Of a DNA stretch of 64,000 nt, positions 47,721-58,400 are shown piece after piece. Under the pieces are notes generated by a model, which saw only the letters and a program-made list of their open reading frames with translations, ran no database searches and was not told where the DNA came from. The stretch comes from Burkholderia savannae. Lineage in GTDB: Bacteria; Pseudomonadota; Gammaproteobacteria; Burkholderiales; Burkholderiaceae. Numbering within the stretch: the first letter of the stretch is position 1; the number at the start of each line of letters is the position of its first letter. The DNA is taken from positions 186,001 to 250,000 of the forward strand of contig NZ_CP013419.1 of the NCBI RefSeq assembly GCF_001524445.2, written 5' to 3'. Both the position numbers and the translations under genes were made by a program.

Positions 47721-48929
47721 GGCAATGCTGAACAAGCGGCTGCATTCATGATGTCATCAAGAGTTCGAAGCAAGCTGATCATGAACGCAGGTTCCTTGCT
47801 GGTTTTCGGTCATCCTAGGGGCCGTTCGAGGGCCCGTGGTCCTCACTGGCGGGCCCCAGGTTCGGTTTTCGCCCATTACGGGCGCACCTGTGCCATCAAT
47901 CGCGTGCGGCGCAGGTAGACATTGGCCAGCGCCACCGCGACGAAGGCGCGGTTCGCAGTCTTCCCGAGCCCGCGATAGCGCACCTTCGCGAAACCCCACA
48001 GTCGCTTCACCACGGCGAATACATGTTCGACGCGGGCCCGAATTTTCGACTTGTTTCGGTTCTTGCGGCACGCCACCTCGTCGATCGCGCCGTTGCGGCG
48101 TGTGCGCTGATTCGTGAAGTCGCGCGCCTTGGGCGCCTTGCCATGAATCAGTGCCTTCTGGCTCGCGTAGGCGCTGTCGCCGTAGACGCGCTGCTCCTGC
48201 CCATGCAGCAGTTGCGGCAACGCATGCTTATAGTGAACGTTGGCCGTCGTCACCACCGCGCTGTGGGCCAGGCCGCTCTGACTGTCGACCCCGATGTGCA
48301 GCTTCATGCCAAAGTGCCAATTGCCGTTCTTCTTCGTCTGGCGCATCTCGGGGTCGCGGGCCTTCTGTCCGTTCTTCGTCGAACCGGGTGCGCCAATTAA
48401 CGTGGCATCCACGATCGTGCCGCTGGCAAGCTTCATCCCGCTGGCCTGGAGAACCCGACCCACTTCCGCGAAGATCTGTTCGCCCAGCTTGTGCTTCTCG
48501 AGCAGATGCCGGAACTTGAGCATCGTCGTCGCATCCGGCACGGCCTCGCAGCCCAGATCGATGCCCACGAAGTGGCGCAGGCTCGTGCTGTCGTACAGCG
48601 CCGCCTCGCAGGCGAGGTCCGCCAGGTTGAACCAGTGCTGGACGAAGTGAATTCGCAGCATACGTTCCAGGCCAATCGGCGGGCGCCCGTTGCCGCGTCT
48701 CGGGTAATAGGCTCGACCGGCACGCACAACGCCGCCCAAGGCACGATCCGGTTCATCGTGTCGAGAAACTCGTCGCGTCGCGTGCGTTTGCGCTTCGTCT
48801 CGAAGCCCGCTCCCTGATCGACTGCCATCGCCAGCGTCTGCTGCTTCATCGTCTTTCGCCTTTCTCGGGTCATGTCCAACGATCTATAACGGCTGGACCA
48901 CGGCGATGGTGGACTTGTTCAGCATTGCC
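47721..48929 (-). mobile_element. IS5-family element with TTAA target duplication
   Basis: Perfect 16-base inverted repeats GGCAATGCTGAACAAG (47721-47736) and complement (48914-48929), flanked on both sides by TTAA (47717-47720 and 48930-48933), the expected IS5-group target. It contains one transposase gene with a single frameshift. It inserted exactly at the stop codon of tccC copy 3, and the duplicated TTAA restores that TAA stop. Confidence 0.85.
47876..48849 (-). pseudogene. IS5-family transposase, single frameshift
   Basis: N-terminus MKQQTLAMAVDQGAGFETKR to MNRIVPWAALCV; after a one-base loss near 48,715-48,725 the frame changes and continues as YYPRRGNGRPPIGLERMLRI to the end. DDE residues appear in IVDATLIGAPGSTKNGQKA, VYGDSAYASQKALI and ARVEHVFAVVKRLWGF. 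Apart from the frameshift the gene is full length, so inactivation looks recent. Confidence 0.82.
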
Positions 48930-51764
48930 TTAAGCTACATTTACCCTCCTATTGCCAGAATGGGTCACCCTCCCAACAACCTGAGCAGGAATTTCAGTCA
49001 TGATTTTCCTCGATGAAAACCACGATTCTTTGACGCGAAGGTTCTTCACGTATGCAGGGGCTTCCTGTCCCTGATAATGTAAATTCCAGCTTCCACCCTC
49101 TTTCGATTCATACCTGAGAAAAGCAAATCCGTGAACATTTTCAATGTTGCTCTCGCCTATTCTATGAAATCCATAATCCGGATACTCCATGGCCGCCACC
49201 ATCCCACGGCCATGTTCAATACCCACCCTATTGTATTGCTCCTCTTCCTTGCCGCCTTCCACGTGATAGACTCGCAACGTCTCTTCGCTCATCATGTCTA
49301 CCACGAATGAGCAACCGCTAAAAGCAGGGGTAAAGACATGAATTGGGTCGGTTGTGATATCTGGATGGACCGGAATGTCATAGTATTTTCCTTGCGGCAC
49401 CCAATAAGCCTTCACGGTCGATCCCGTTGTTACCTCGGCTCCGAATAGTTCCACATGCGGCGCAATCGCCATATAATTTTCTTGGCCGCCGGGATTCACT
49501 CCGAGGAATGAAAACCTTGCGATGCCACCGTGCTGTAGCACATCTCCAGGCAGACGCAGTTGTTGTCCGGGGGCTGCGTTAAGGAGATCCGACACAATAG
49601 GCAATAGTTTTCGCCCGCCTGCCACCGCTGACATTGGCCAGATCTTATACTGCTCGGGCAAAGTGAGTTCGACGGTTTGTGTTCTGCCCGATAAGTCAGG
49701 TTGGACGCTTGAAAGGATGGATCCTGGTATTTCCTTCTGTTTACCTGCTCGCAGTTTAAAGCCTGCAATTGGATCCAGTCCAGTAGGATCGTAATAATTA
49801 ATCGGACAGTTACGCGCCATCCTGTACAGGTTGAGTCCATCGATGGTGAAGGCGGGATCGGCGCTGGCCCAGCGTCCGAGCCACGGCATGTAGTAGCGGT
49901 ACCCGTAGTAGTACAGCCCGGTCGCATCACGCTCCTTGCCCGAGTAGCGGATGAACTTGTACTTCACCTCATACTCGTTACCGCCCCACACTGCAGTGCC
50001 GCCATATGGGTAGTACTCCTCCTGCGTAATGATCCGCCCATCGCCATCGAGCTCCAGGATCGCCGAAGCGATCTGATCGCGCACGCTCCAGCGGTACTGG
50101 TCGTTCGGAATCTGCTCCGGCCGCCCCGCTGTCCAGTGCAGTACCCGCATCGACCCGTCCGGCACCATCACCACATCCAGCGCCTCTTCCGTCTTCCCAT
50201 CGGCCTCCGTCGTGCGCAGCTCCAGTCCCGGCAGGTAGATCACCTGTTGCGTGCGCCAGGTGCTCGCAGTCCTTGCGCGTGTCTGTTTCCACACTCGCAT
50301 CCCGCTGCCGTCGTAGCCGTAGGTTTCCCGGTCATTATCGCTGTCACCGCCGCGGTCAATGAGCGTTACCTTCTCCAGTTGGTTGCGCACGTTCCACACC
50401 TGCGCCTGCCCCGGCTTCAGCGCCAGCCTGTTGCCACAGGCGTCGAAGTAACTCCCGTTGTCGATGTCTCCCGGCCGCAGGCTCTCCTCATCGGCCTGCG
50501 CAACCCCGTGATTACTGCGGTCCGACACCACGATGTCGTTGCGCCACGCGCTGCCGCCTTGGTGCTCGATGCGCGTCAGGTTGCCACCGCGGTCATAGGT
50601 ATAGCGGCGCATGTAGTTGACCAGGTTGGCCGAATCGCTCCCCGGCGGTGAAACCGGACCCTGGCCGCCCGCCGTCGCGTTCTCCCGTCCGGTGGCTTCC
50701 AGCAGTTGGTACAGCGCGTCATGGCGGTAGGTGGCCTGCGCCGCCACCCGCTGGTTGCGGAAGTAACGGACTTCCTGCGCGGCGTCGCTAATACCCAGAA
50801 TGTTGCCCACCGGGTCATACGCGTATCCCAGCGCCTGCACCAGCGTGCCGTCAGCCCGGTGCGTGCGCCGGTGCACCAGCCGCCGGGTCTCGGCCTCGTA
50901 CTCACAGGTTGTGGCCACTCCGTTGCCAGCCGTCTGCGCAAGTAGCTCGCCGGCCGCGGTATAGCGAATACCGCTCACCAGCACCTGCTCGTGCACAGCA
51001 CCGGCCAGCTTCAGCCAGCCTACCTGCAGTTGGCCCGCGACGTCCATGCTCCAGCGCCGCCGGTGGCCCTTCGCATCGGTCTGCGCGATGACACTACCTA
51101 GCGCGTCGTAGTCCCACCCGGTCGTCCACGCCTGCGTCGACAGCTGCGTGTCCCAGCCTGCCTCATCGTCACCCGGCCAGCAGGCTAACGCCACCAGCTC
51201 GGCCAGCAGGCGCCGCGTCTCGTCCTGTGGCTGACCACCCAGCGTGTAGCCCAACGTGCGCACCTGCCCGGCCGTATCGTAGCGACGCACACATTGCCCG
51301 CGCAGGTTGTGCGCCTGCGCGTCGGCTTCCCGCTCGCCGTACACCCATACCTCGCGGGTCGCGGGGGCTTGCCCCGCAACAGCCTCCTCGGCCGTCAGCG
51401 GACGCCCCAATACATCGTACGTCCACGTCGCGGTGGTTCCACGGGCGTCATGGGTCCAAACCGGCCGGCCGTCGATATCGGCCAGTGCCCAGCTCGTGCC
51501 GGCGTCGACACTGACGGTACACAACGCGCCACCAGCAACCGACGTCACGTAAGCAAAGTTCGGTGTTTCATCGGCACTGAGCAACCGCGCATCGATTCGA
51601 GACGAAGCAAACCCGAGCCGGTTGTACTCGGTCCGCTCGATCCGCTCGTCGAGGTCCTCGTCAACCGCCGCGCGGTTGTAGCTCAGCGTGCGCACCGTCT
51701 CGCCTCGATTGCCCACTACCACCAGCGTCGGCGTACCGTACGCAGGATTCCCAAGCGTCGTCAT
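48930..51764 (-). CDS. tccC: TccC-type Tc toxin subunit (TcC), copy 3, CNF/BLF1-like C-terminus
   Basis: 944 residues. The RHS shell ends with the protease core DPAFTIDGLNLYRMARNCP and DPTGL (Leu663). The released 281 residues contain FTPAFSGCSFVVDMMSEETL followed by RVYHVEGGKEEEQ. A Ser-Gly-Cys motif (Cys818) with a His 16 residues later (His834) is the signature of the CNF1/BLF1 deamidase fold, which converts a glutamine of Rho GTPases or eIF4A to glutamate. The core differs from the other three copies after about residue 165. The stop codon abuts an IS5 element. Confidence 0.86.
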   Translation of the reverse strand: MTTLGNPAYGTPTLVVVGNRGETVRTLSYNRAAVDEDLDERIERTEYNRLGFASSRIDARLLSADETPNFAYVTSVAGGALCTVSVDAGTSWALADIDGRPVWTHDARGTTATWTYDVLGRPLTAEEAVAGQAPATREVWVYGEREADAQAHNLRGQCVRRYDTAGQVRTLGYTLGGQPQDETRRLLAELVALACWPGDDEAGWDTQLSTQAWTTGWDYDALGSVIAQTDAKGHRRRWSMDVAGQLQVGWLKLAGAVHEQVLVSGIRYTAAGELLAQTAGNGVATTCEYEAETRRLVHRRTHRADGTLVQALGYAYDPVGNILGISDAAQEVRYFRNQRVAAQATYRHDALYQLLEATGRENATAGGQGPVSPPGSDSANLVNYMRRYTYDRGGNLTRIEHQGGSAWRNDIVVSDRSNHGVAQADEESLRPGDIDNGSYFDACGNRLALKPGQAQVWNVRNQLEKVTLIDRGGDSDNDRETYGYDGSGMRVWKQTRARTASTWRTQQVIYLPGLELRTTEADGKTEEALDVVMVPDGSMRVLHWTAGRPEQIPNDQYRWSVRDQIASAILELDGDGRIITQEEYYPYGGTAVWGGNEYEVKYKFIRYSGKERDATGLYYYGYRYYMPWLGRWASADPAFTIDGLNLYRMARNCPINYYDPTGLDPIAGFKLRAGKQKEIPGSILSSVQPDLSGRTQTVELTLPEQYKIWPMSAVAGGRKLLPIVSDLLNAAPGQQLRLPGDVLQHGGIARFSFLGVNPGGQENYMAIAPHVELFGAEVTTGSTVKAYWVPQGKYYDIPVHPDITTDPIHVFTPAFSGCSFVVDMMSEETLRVYHVEGGKEEEQYNRVGIEHGRGMVAAMEYPDYGFHRIGESNIENVHGFAFLRYESKEGGSWNLHYQGQEAPAYVKNLRVKESWFSSRKIMTEIPAQVVGRVTHSGNRRVNVA

Positions 51765-51804
51765 AACAATCTCGCCCTTTTAAAGATGCGTCACTGCCAC
51801 TTCG

Positions 51805-51872
51805 TCAGTTCGTCGGCTGCCAGGTATCGTTCTCGTCCTCGGCGACCGTGAACCACGGGTAGTAGCCCATCT
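51805..51872 (-). pseudogene. tcB 3'-end remnant R3 (last ~22 codons)
   Basis: [20 protein letters not shown] and the tcB stop, identical to intact tcB, then the 40-base spacer and the tccC start. On its 5' side the sequence changes at once to IS3 orfB. It is the shortest of the three remnants. Confidence 0.82.
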
Positions 51873-52441
51873 TTCGGCGCTTGGGCAACTTCGAACGTAA
51901 CTGCAATTGCTCCTCGCAATACAGCCGGTACGCCTGGTTCTTACCTAACTGCCAACCTTCGCGGCGCAACAGCACGTGAACACGCCGATAGCCATAACGC
52001 ACACGCGTGTAGGTAATCTCGCGCATGAGTGCGCGCAGCTCCGCACGGGGATCCTTGACGCTCCGGTAGTACTGAACGCTGCGCGGCTGCTTCACGAGCC
52101 GACCGACCCGCCTCATCGTCAATCCATAGTGGCTTACTACGTAGTCCACCACGTCTCGCCTCAGCGCGGGCCGGGCCACATTTTTTTGCGGCTATGTCCT
52201 GCAAGATGGCCTTATCCAAGCTCAGTTCGGCAACCAGCTTCTTCAGCCGCGCATTCTCATCCTGCAATTGCTTGAGTTCGCGCACCTGATCCGACTGCAT
52301 CCCCGCGTATTGCCTCTTCCATCGATAGAACGTTTGCTCGGAAATGCCGACCTGCCGGATCACATCGACTACCGGCATCCCCAGCTCTGCCGGTTTCGGT
52401 ACCGCCACAATCTGCTCGATCGAAAAGCGTTTCCGTTTCAT
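51873..52441 (-). pseudogene. IS3-family remnant (orfA and 5' orfB)
   Basis: orfA from the ATG at 52441: MKRKRFSIEQIVAVPKPAEL, VISEQ-type helix-turn-helix and zipper [20 protein letters not shown], ending at an A7 slippery run. orfB follows in the -1 frame: [20 protein letters not shown] to LQLRSKLPKRRKM, where it is joined to tcB remnant R3. The DDE domain is lost. This is the same IS type as the fragment before tccC copy 1. Confidence 0.78.
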
Positions 52442-52542
52442 GACAAACGACCTCGTGATTCAGGGGCAGGTTTGCCGCAAAACTCGCTCTCAGATCAGCC
52501 CAGGATTCCGAAAGCGGATCACATCGACTGACGTACTCGCGC

Positions 52543-55425
52543 TCAACATTGTGACGTCGAGGACCGCGGCTTTGACGCCACGGGCCTCGCTCCCAATTTG
52601 TGAGAGGCTACGCCCCAAGCTTGAGGATAAAAAATACGTGGCGACGAAATATGGTCTTTTCTATTGAATAATCGCCTAATATCATGCTTCCTCAAAGCCG
52701 CGTACACCGTAAATGATGGATCCTCAGCGCGCTCCACGCCATGTGCCCTAACAGGGTGCTTGGAATAAGCCACAACTGGCCTATCGATACTGTCTGCCAC
52801 TTGCTGGGCGGCCCCCCTCTTGGCATAACAACTAATCAAATGAAAGGGCGTAGTTCCTTTGGTCAAGTCTATAGAGTATTTCAACTTTAGCTGCTCTTCT
52901 AAAGCATTTGCTGCTATCCCCTTACTTGTACGAGTATATTTACCAGTAAATCTCCCAGCAACTTTCTCGGCTTGCTTCCCCCAAACTAGGACACTGTCCC
53001 CATTATTTCGCTCTTTAGCGCCATGAATTATCATCGCCTCGACCCCCTGCTTACCTTGGAACTTGTCGGTATAACCACCGTACCATACCGCGAATTTTCG
53101 ATTGAATATTGTGATGTTTTCGTCAGTTTTCACTTCCGCCCACCATTGCATTCCTTGATCAATGCTCTGAGCCGGTCTGTTTGTCCGCGCTGCCAGATCA
53201 GTCTCTTCCACCGCCCCACTGGCGATTGCCGTCGCGTCTCTCGCTTTCGCTCGTGCGGGGTCCTCCTGGCTCTTCATCAACCTTTGTACTGCCCGCCCAA
53301 TACGTGCAACCACACGTGCCAATCTCGTCGCTAGCGACATCTGGCCCGAAACAGGGACGTCGGCGGCAAGGCCACCAACGTCCTCGTAGGTAACCGGATT
53401 GTTGCGTACCATGCCAAAAAGGTTCAGGCCATCGACGAGGCCGGCGGGATCAGCGTTGAGCCAGCGTCCAATCCAAGGTTGGTAATACCGCAGGCCATAG
53501 TCGTACAACCCTGTCGCGTCGCGCTCCTTGCCAGAGTAACGGTTGTATTTCGTATCTGCCTCTGCCTGACTGCGCGCTGTCACTACTGCCGTGCCGCCGT
53601 ATGGGTAGTATTCTTCCCGGCTGATTATTTCTGCGTGCTGGTCCAGCTCGAGTCCGATCGAGCTGGTCAACCCTCCAATCTCGTAACGAATGGCGTCGTC
53701 TACGAGGCCGTCCGGCTGCCCGCTTTCCCAGTGCAGTGTTCGCGCGCTCATCTGGCCGGCTTCCAGTTTCACCTCGTGCAGCACCTTGATTACTTTCACC
53801 CCCTGCCCGCTCTCACTACGTGTCACCCGCAGCGTCAACCCGGGCAGATAAATTGACTCGGCAATGCGTATCGTGCCACTGGTCTGCGTGCGCTTCGTGC
53901 CCGCGGTATAAGTACGCGTCTGCTTGCGCACACGCGTCCCGTCTGCACCATATTGGTACACTTCACAATCGTCCGTCGTACCGTCCCTCTTGACGAGCGT
54001 CACCCGCGCCAGCCGGTTGTCACCGTTCCAGTCCAGCGGCTGCAATCGGTCCGGCAGCAGAATCCGCTGGTTGCCTGCCGCATCAAACCAGTCGCCGTCG
54101 TCGATGTGCTCCGGCTTCAAATTCTGCTGGTCATTCTGCTCAATCGCGCGGTTACTGCGACCGGACACCACGATCGTCTTTGTGTAGCGCGCTGCCCCTC
54201 GGTGCTGAACGTGCGTGAGATTACCGCTGCGGTCGTATGTATAGGTACGTTCGTAGTTCGTATAGACCGTGTCGTCGAGCGGAATGGCCGGTGCGGGCAG
54301 TAATGGCCCGTCCTGGCCGCGATTAGCCGTCTCCCGCCCAGTTGCGCCAGTCAACTGGTACAACGCGTCGTAGGCATAGGTGTGCACCGGCTCGATCTGT
54401 TGATTGCGCCAGTAGGTGGTGGTCTGCGCGTCGTTGTGCACGCTCAGCACATTGCCAACCGGGTCGTACGCATAGTGCAGGTCCTGCAGCACGGTGGCAC
54501 GACGCGCCTGATCCGGGCGCGTCGTGCGCGCGCCGATCAGTCGTTGCGTCTCGGGCTCGTATGCGTATGTGTTCATCACACCGTTGCCCGCCATTTCGCT
54601 GAGCACCTGGCCCGCTGCGCTGTACTCGATCGATCTAAGTACTGGCTGCGCTGTTCCATCGCCGGCCAGCGTCAGGCTGCTGCTGGCCAACTGGCCCGCA
54701 ACATCGTGGGCACGAGCTTGCACGTTGCCCTTCGCGTCGACCTGTGTACACCAGGCACCCGTCGCATCATGCGTCCATACGGTCTTGTACAACGTCGGGT
54801 CCAGTTCGCCTGCCCACGCCGACTCGTCGTTGCCCACCCAGTCTGCTTCATCTTCGGCGCTCATGGGTAACTGACGGGTTTCACCAACGGGTTCTCCGGT
54901 GAGACGAAAGCCGCTCCATGTAAGCAGCCCTGCGGCATCATAGCGACGCATACATTGCCCGCGCAGGTTGTGCGCCTGCGCGTCGGCTTCCCGCTCGCCG
55001 TACACCCATACCTCGCGGGTCGCGGGGGCTTGCCCCGCAACAGCCTCCTCGGCCGTCAGCGGACGCCCCAATACATCGTACGTCCACGTCGCGGTGGTTC
55101 CACGGGCGTCATGAGCCCAAACCGGCCGGCCGTCGATATCGGCCAGCGCCCAGCTCGTGCCGGCGTCGACACTGACGGTACACAACGCGCCACCAGCAAC
55201 CGACGTCACGTAAGCAAAGTTCGGTGTTTCATCGGCACTGAGCAACCGCGCATCGATTCGAGACGAAGCAAACCCGAGCCGGTTGTACTCGGTCCGCTCG
55301 ATCCGCTCGTCGAGGTCCTCGTCAACCGCCGCGCGGTTGTAGCTCAGCGTGCGCACCGTCTCGCCTCGATTGCCCACTACCGCCAGCGTCGGCGTACCGT
55401 ACGCAGGATTCCCAAGCGTCGCCAT
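52543..55425 (-). CDS. tccC: TccC-type Tc toxin subunit (TcC), copy 4, adjacent to intact tcB
   Basis: 960 residues. RHS repeats and the protease core DPAGLVDGLNLFGMVRNNP with EDVGGL (Leu686). The released 274 residues start with a basic helical stretch and contain AMIIHGAKERNNGDSVLVWG (His801) and TTPFHLISCYAKRGAAQQVA (Cys866), then DRPVVAYSKHPVRAHG. A His-Gly followed about 65 residues later by (I/L)-S-C is seen in caspase-like and C80-like cysteine hydrolases, so a peptidase-type activity is possible but unproven. It lies 40 bases after tcB, so it is the copy in native tcB-tccC context. Confidence 0.87.
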   Translation of the reverse strand: MATLGNPAYGTPTLAVVGNRGETVRTLSYNRAAVDEDLDERIERTEYNRLGFASSRIDARLLSADETPNFAYVTSVAGGALCTVSVDAGTSWALADIDGRPVWAHDARGTTATWTYDVLGRPLTAEEAVAGQAPATREVWVYGEREADAQAHNLRGQCMRRYDAAGLLTWSGFRLTGEPVGETRQLPMSAEDEADWVGNDESAWAGELDPTLYKTVWTHDATGAWCTQVDAKGNVQARAHDVAGQLASSSLTLAGDGTAQPVLRSIEYSAAGQVLSEMAGNGVMNTYAYEPETQRLIGARTTRPDQARRATVLQDLHYAYDPVGNVLSVHNDAQTTTYWRNQQIEPVHTYAYDALYQLTGATGRETANRGQDGPLLPAPAIPLDDTVYTNYERTYTYDRSGNLTHVQHRGAARYTKTIVVSGRSNRAIEQNDQQNLKPEHIDDGDWFDAAGNQRILLPDRLQPLDWNGDNRLARVTLVKRDGTTDDCEVYQYGADGTRVRKQTRTYTAGTKRTQTSGTIRIAESIYLPGLTLRVTRSESGQGVKVIKVLHEVKLEAGQMSARTLHWESGQPDGLVDDAIRYEIGGLTSSIGLELDQHAEIISREEYYPYGGTAVVTARSQAEADTKYNRYSGKERDATGLYDYGLRYYQPWIGRWLNADPAGLVDGLNLFGMVRNNPVTYEDVGGLAADVPVSGQMSLATRLARVVARIGRAVQRLMKSQEDPARAKARDATAIASGAVEETDLAARTNRPAQSIDQGMQWWAEVKTDENITIFNRKFAVWYGGYTDKFQGKQGVEAMIIHGAKERNNGDSVLVWGKQAEKVAGRFTGKYTRTSKGIAANALEEQLKLKYSIDLTKGTTPFHLISCYAKRGAAQQVADSIDRPVVAYSKHPVRAHGVERAEDPSFTVYAALRKHDIRRLFNRKDHISSPRIFYPQAWGVASHKLGARPVASKPRSSTSQC

Positions 55426-55465
55426 AACAATCTCGCCCTTTTAAAGATGCGTCACTGCCACTTCG

Positions 55466-58400
55466 TCAGTTCGTCGGCTGCCAGGTATCGTTCTCGTCCT
55501 CGGCGACCGTGAACCACGGGTAGTAGCCCGTGCGACGCAGATATCCCTTGGCCGTCACCACTTGCACCTCACGACCAACCGCATCGTAATAATGCGTATC
55601 GGCATACCCGCAGCTGCGCATCGCCGTATCGGCCACATAGCGCCAGTCGTCGATAAAGTACGGCTGATAGCTGCGCACCGGCTGCCCCTTGTTGTCGTAT
55701 TCGACCTTGCCGGACACCGCCCAACGCGTCGCCGTCTCTTGACTCATCGGCTTGCCGGCCTCGTCTACGACGATTTCACCTCGCGCATCGCGTTGCCAGG
55801 CGGTGCCGCCTGGCACTTTTTGCGCGCTCTGTAATGCCCGGCCAAGACCATCGACGCAACCCACGCTGACTCGCACCTGTTGCGCCGAGTCGGATGGGTA
55901 ACGATCCGCGATCAGCGACGCCTGCTGAACCGGCTGTCGAGGCAGTGCCCGAATAATCTGGCGAACGCCATCCGGAAGGTCGGCTATCGACACTTCACCA
56001 GCCGCCCACGCATGTCCCACGGACAGGACTCGACCATCGGGGGTAATGAACGCGTGCGTCAGCAGTGCATTCCAAATTGGCGTGACGTCGTCCGTCACGA
56101 CTTTCAGCGCATCCTGAGTCAATTGCCCCATCCAGCTCAGCGGGGCAGCCAGATAAATGCCGGCAACCTCCTGCTTCGACACACCCGCGTTCTGGATCGC
56201 TTGGGCGACCGTGAGGTCGTTGAGAGAGAAATCCGCCAAGGAGCTAAAGCCGACTGGTTGCCCTTCCTCTGTACCGTAAAAACTATTCACCAACACGCGC
56301 CCCAGCGCATCGAACAACACTTCCTGGGTATTGCCGTTGAGGTCTACCATCTGCTTGGGCTGCAAGAAGCGATAGTCGTAGACCGCCGTCGTCTGATTGT
56401 CCAGTGCGTCGGTGGTCTTCTTCAGTCCGCACGTGAAGTTGTCGTACTCATACTTCACCTCACCCGTCAGCGCGCTCGTACGCTGGCTGATCGGGCGATA
56501 GAACTCCGCCGCAGATCCATAAGACGTGTATCCGCGCGGCGCAACCCAGACTTGCGGTTCTTTGGCCTGACCATCCGGCGGCAGTAAACGATCCGCCAAC
56601 CGATACCCGGCCTGCTTAAGCAATGCGGTCAGTGCGTCATCGTCCAGCACGCCATCGAACGCCTTGAGCGCGGCATCGTCGAGTTCAGCCGTTTCCACAT
56701 GGTCGACAAGCGCGGTCAAGCCAACCGGGGTGTCCGTATAAAAGATCTGCTGCTGCCCTGCGTACGTGCGCGACTTTTTGGCATCCAGCCATCCCCCCGC
56801 TTGCGTCAGCAATTCGTAGCTCAATCCGTTCACCGGCGCCTGGCTGCCGTCGAAGATCAACACGTCGCTGCGCTGCTGACTAGGAAGGCCTAATCGCCAC
56901 GCCTGCGCATCATCCAGGTGGATCGGCAGGCTGCGCTGCTCGGTCAGAATCAGACTGGCTTGCTGGTCGTCATAACTGCTGGCCCAACTCGTTGAGGGCA
57001 GCGTCGCTGGATAGGGATTAGCGTTCGGCCGCGGACGACGCGGATAATTCACGGCAACATTCCACGTCACACTACCGTAGCGGTCCAATTGCAACTGAAC
57101 CTGCTGGCTAACCAACGGATCGACCGCGATACGCTCATAGCTATAGCTGACCTGCTCGAGCCCAGTCGGCATGACAACCGGACTCGCTCGCCCAGCCCCG
57201 GCCTGGAGAAGCCGGACCTGATACCGCGCCGTCGACACCGTATATGGCACCGCTTCCTTGTCGCTACCATCCAGGCCATACACTTCCTGACGTAGCTGGA
57301 CACCCTTGAGTGCTCGGAACAACCAGTAGCGCGTGTCGGCATCCACTGCATCAAGATCGACGTCCTGCTGGTGTTCGGCATCGAACTCGGTCAGACGGGT
57401 AGGATTGACTGACACTGCACTCGCATCTTGGTAAGGCGAATTCGCCAGTACCGTTTCATCGGTCTCCCGACCGGTGTGGTACCACGTCTTGGTGACGAGC
57501 GGCGGCGCAAGCGGCACCGAACTAACGATCGTCGTCGCCACCTGTTGCGCGTCTTGTGCCGTCACGAGCCCGAAGCCGCGAAACTCACGCTCGACACCGT
57601 CGTACACGCCATGGTGATATCCATATTGCTGGACAATCGAATTGCCGGTGATTTCATCGAGCGTCGTCACCTGGGCGACCGTGGGGATCGGCATCGGCAA
57701 CGCGGACGTCAGCGTCGGGTCCGCCTGCTTGTCGTCGAGCCAGTATTGCACCGAACTGCGGTAATCGAAGGTCGTATGCATCCCCATGTTGTTGTTCACG
57801 CTCGTGAGCAGATATGGCTTGGCCTTGGCAAAATCCAATCGCCAATGTTTCGGCGTCATATGCGGATGCGAAACAATCAGGCTGGCGACGCCCACCCCCT
57901 GCAGATCGGCAAAGCTGGCTTGGCATAACCGGTCGAACGTCAGACCATCGGGCAACGGCAATGTGACCGGCGCCGCGAAGCCATTGCCGGACTGGTTCAG
58001 ATAGAGCGTCAGGTGGTCCCGCTCGAGATAGATCACGTCCGTCGCGCCGCTGCCGTCCAGATCGGCCAAGAAGATCTGGTCGGGATTGAAGGTGTCGCGA
58101 GCGAAATTGAGCGTGGCGAGCAGGAACGGCCGACCGAAACGGCCGCGCCCTAGATTCGGCCAACACATGACGCCATCGTGGCGGATACGGACGAGATGCG
58201 TCTGGCCCGAACCCAGTACGTCGCTGAAGGCGACCAGTTCCCGCGCGTCGCGCCCCGCAATCGGCAACGTGGTCTCCTCAGACTGCACGACGTCGGTTGC
58301 ACGAGCAAACCCGTCTCGCTGGTTAGCATAGAGACGCACGCTCTTGGGGCCGATCAATGCCAGATCCGACAGGCCCGAGCCAACCAGGTCGGCCAGTTGC

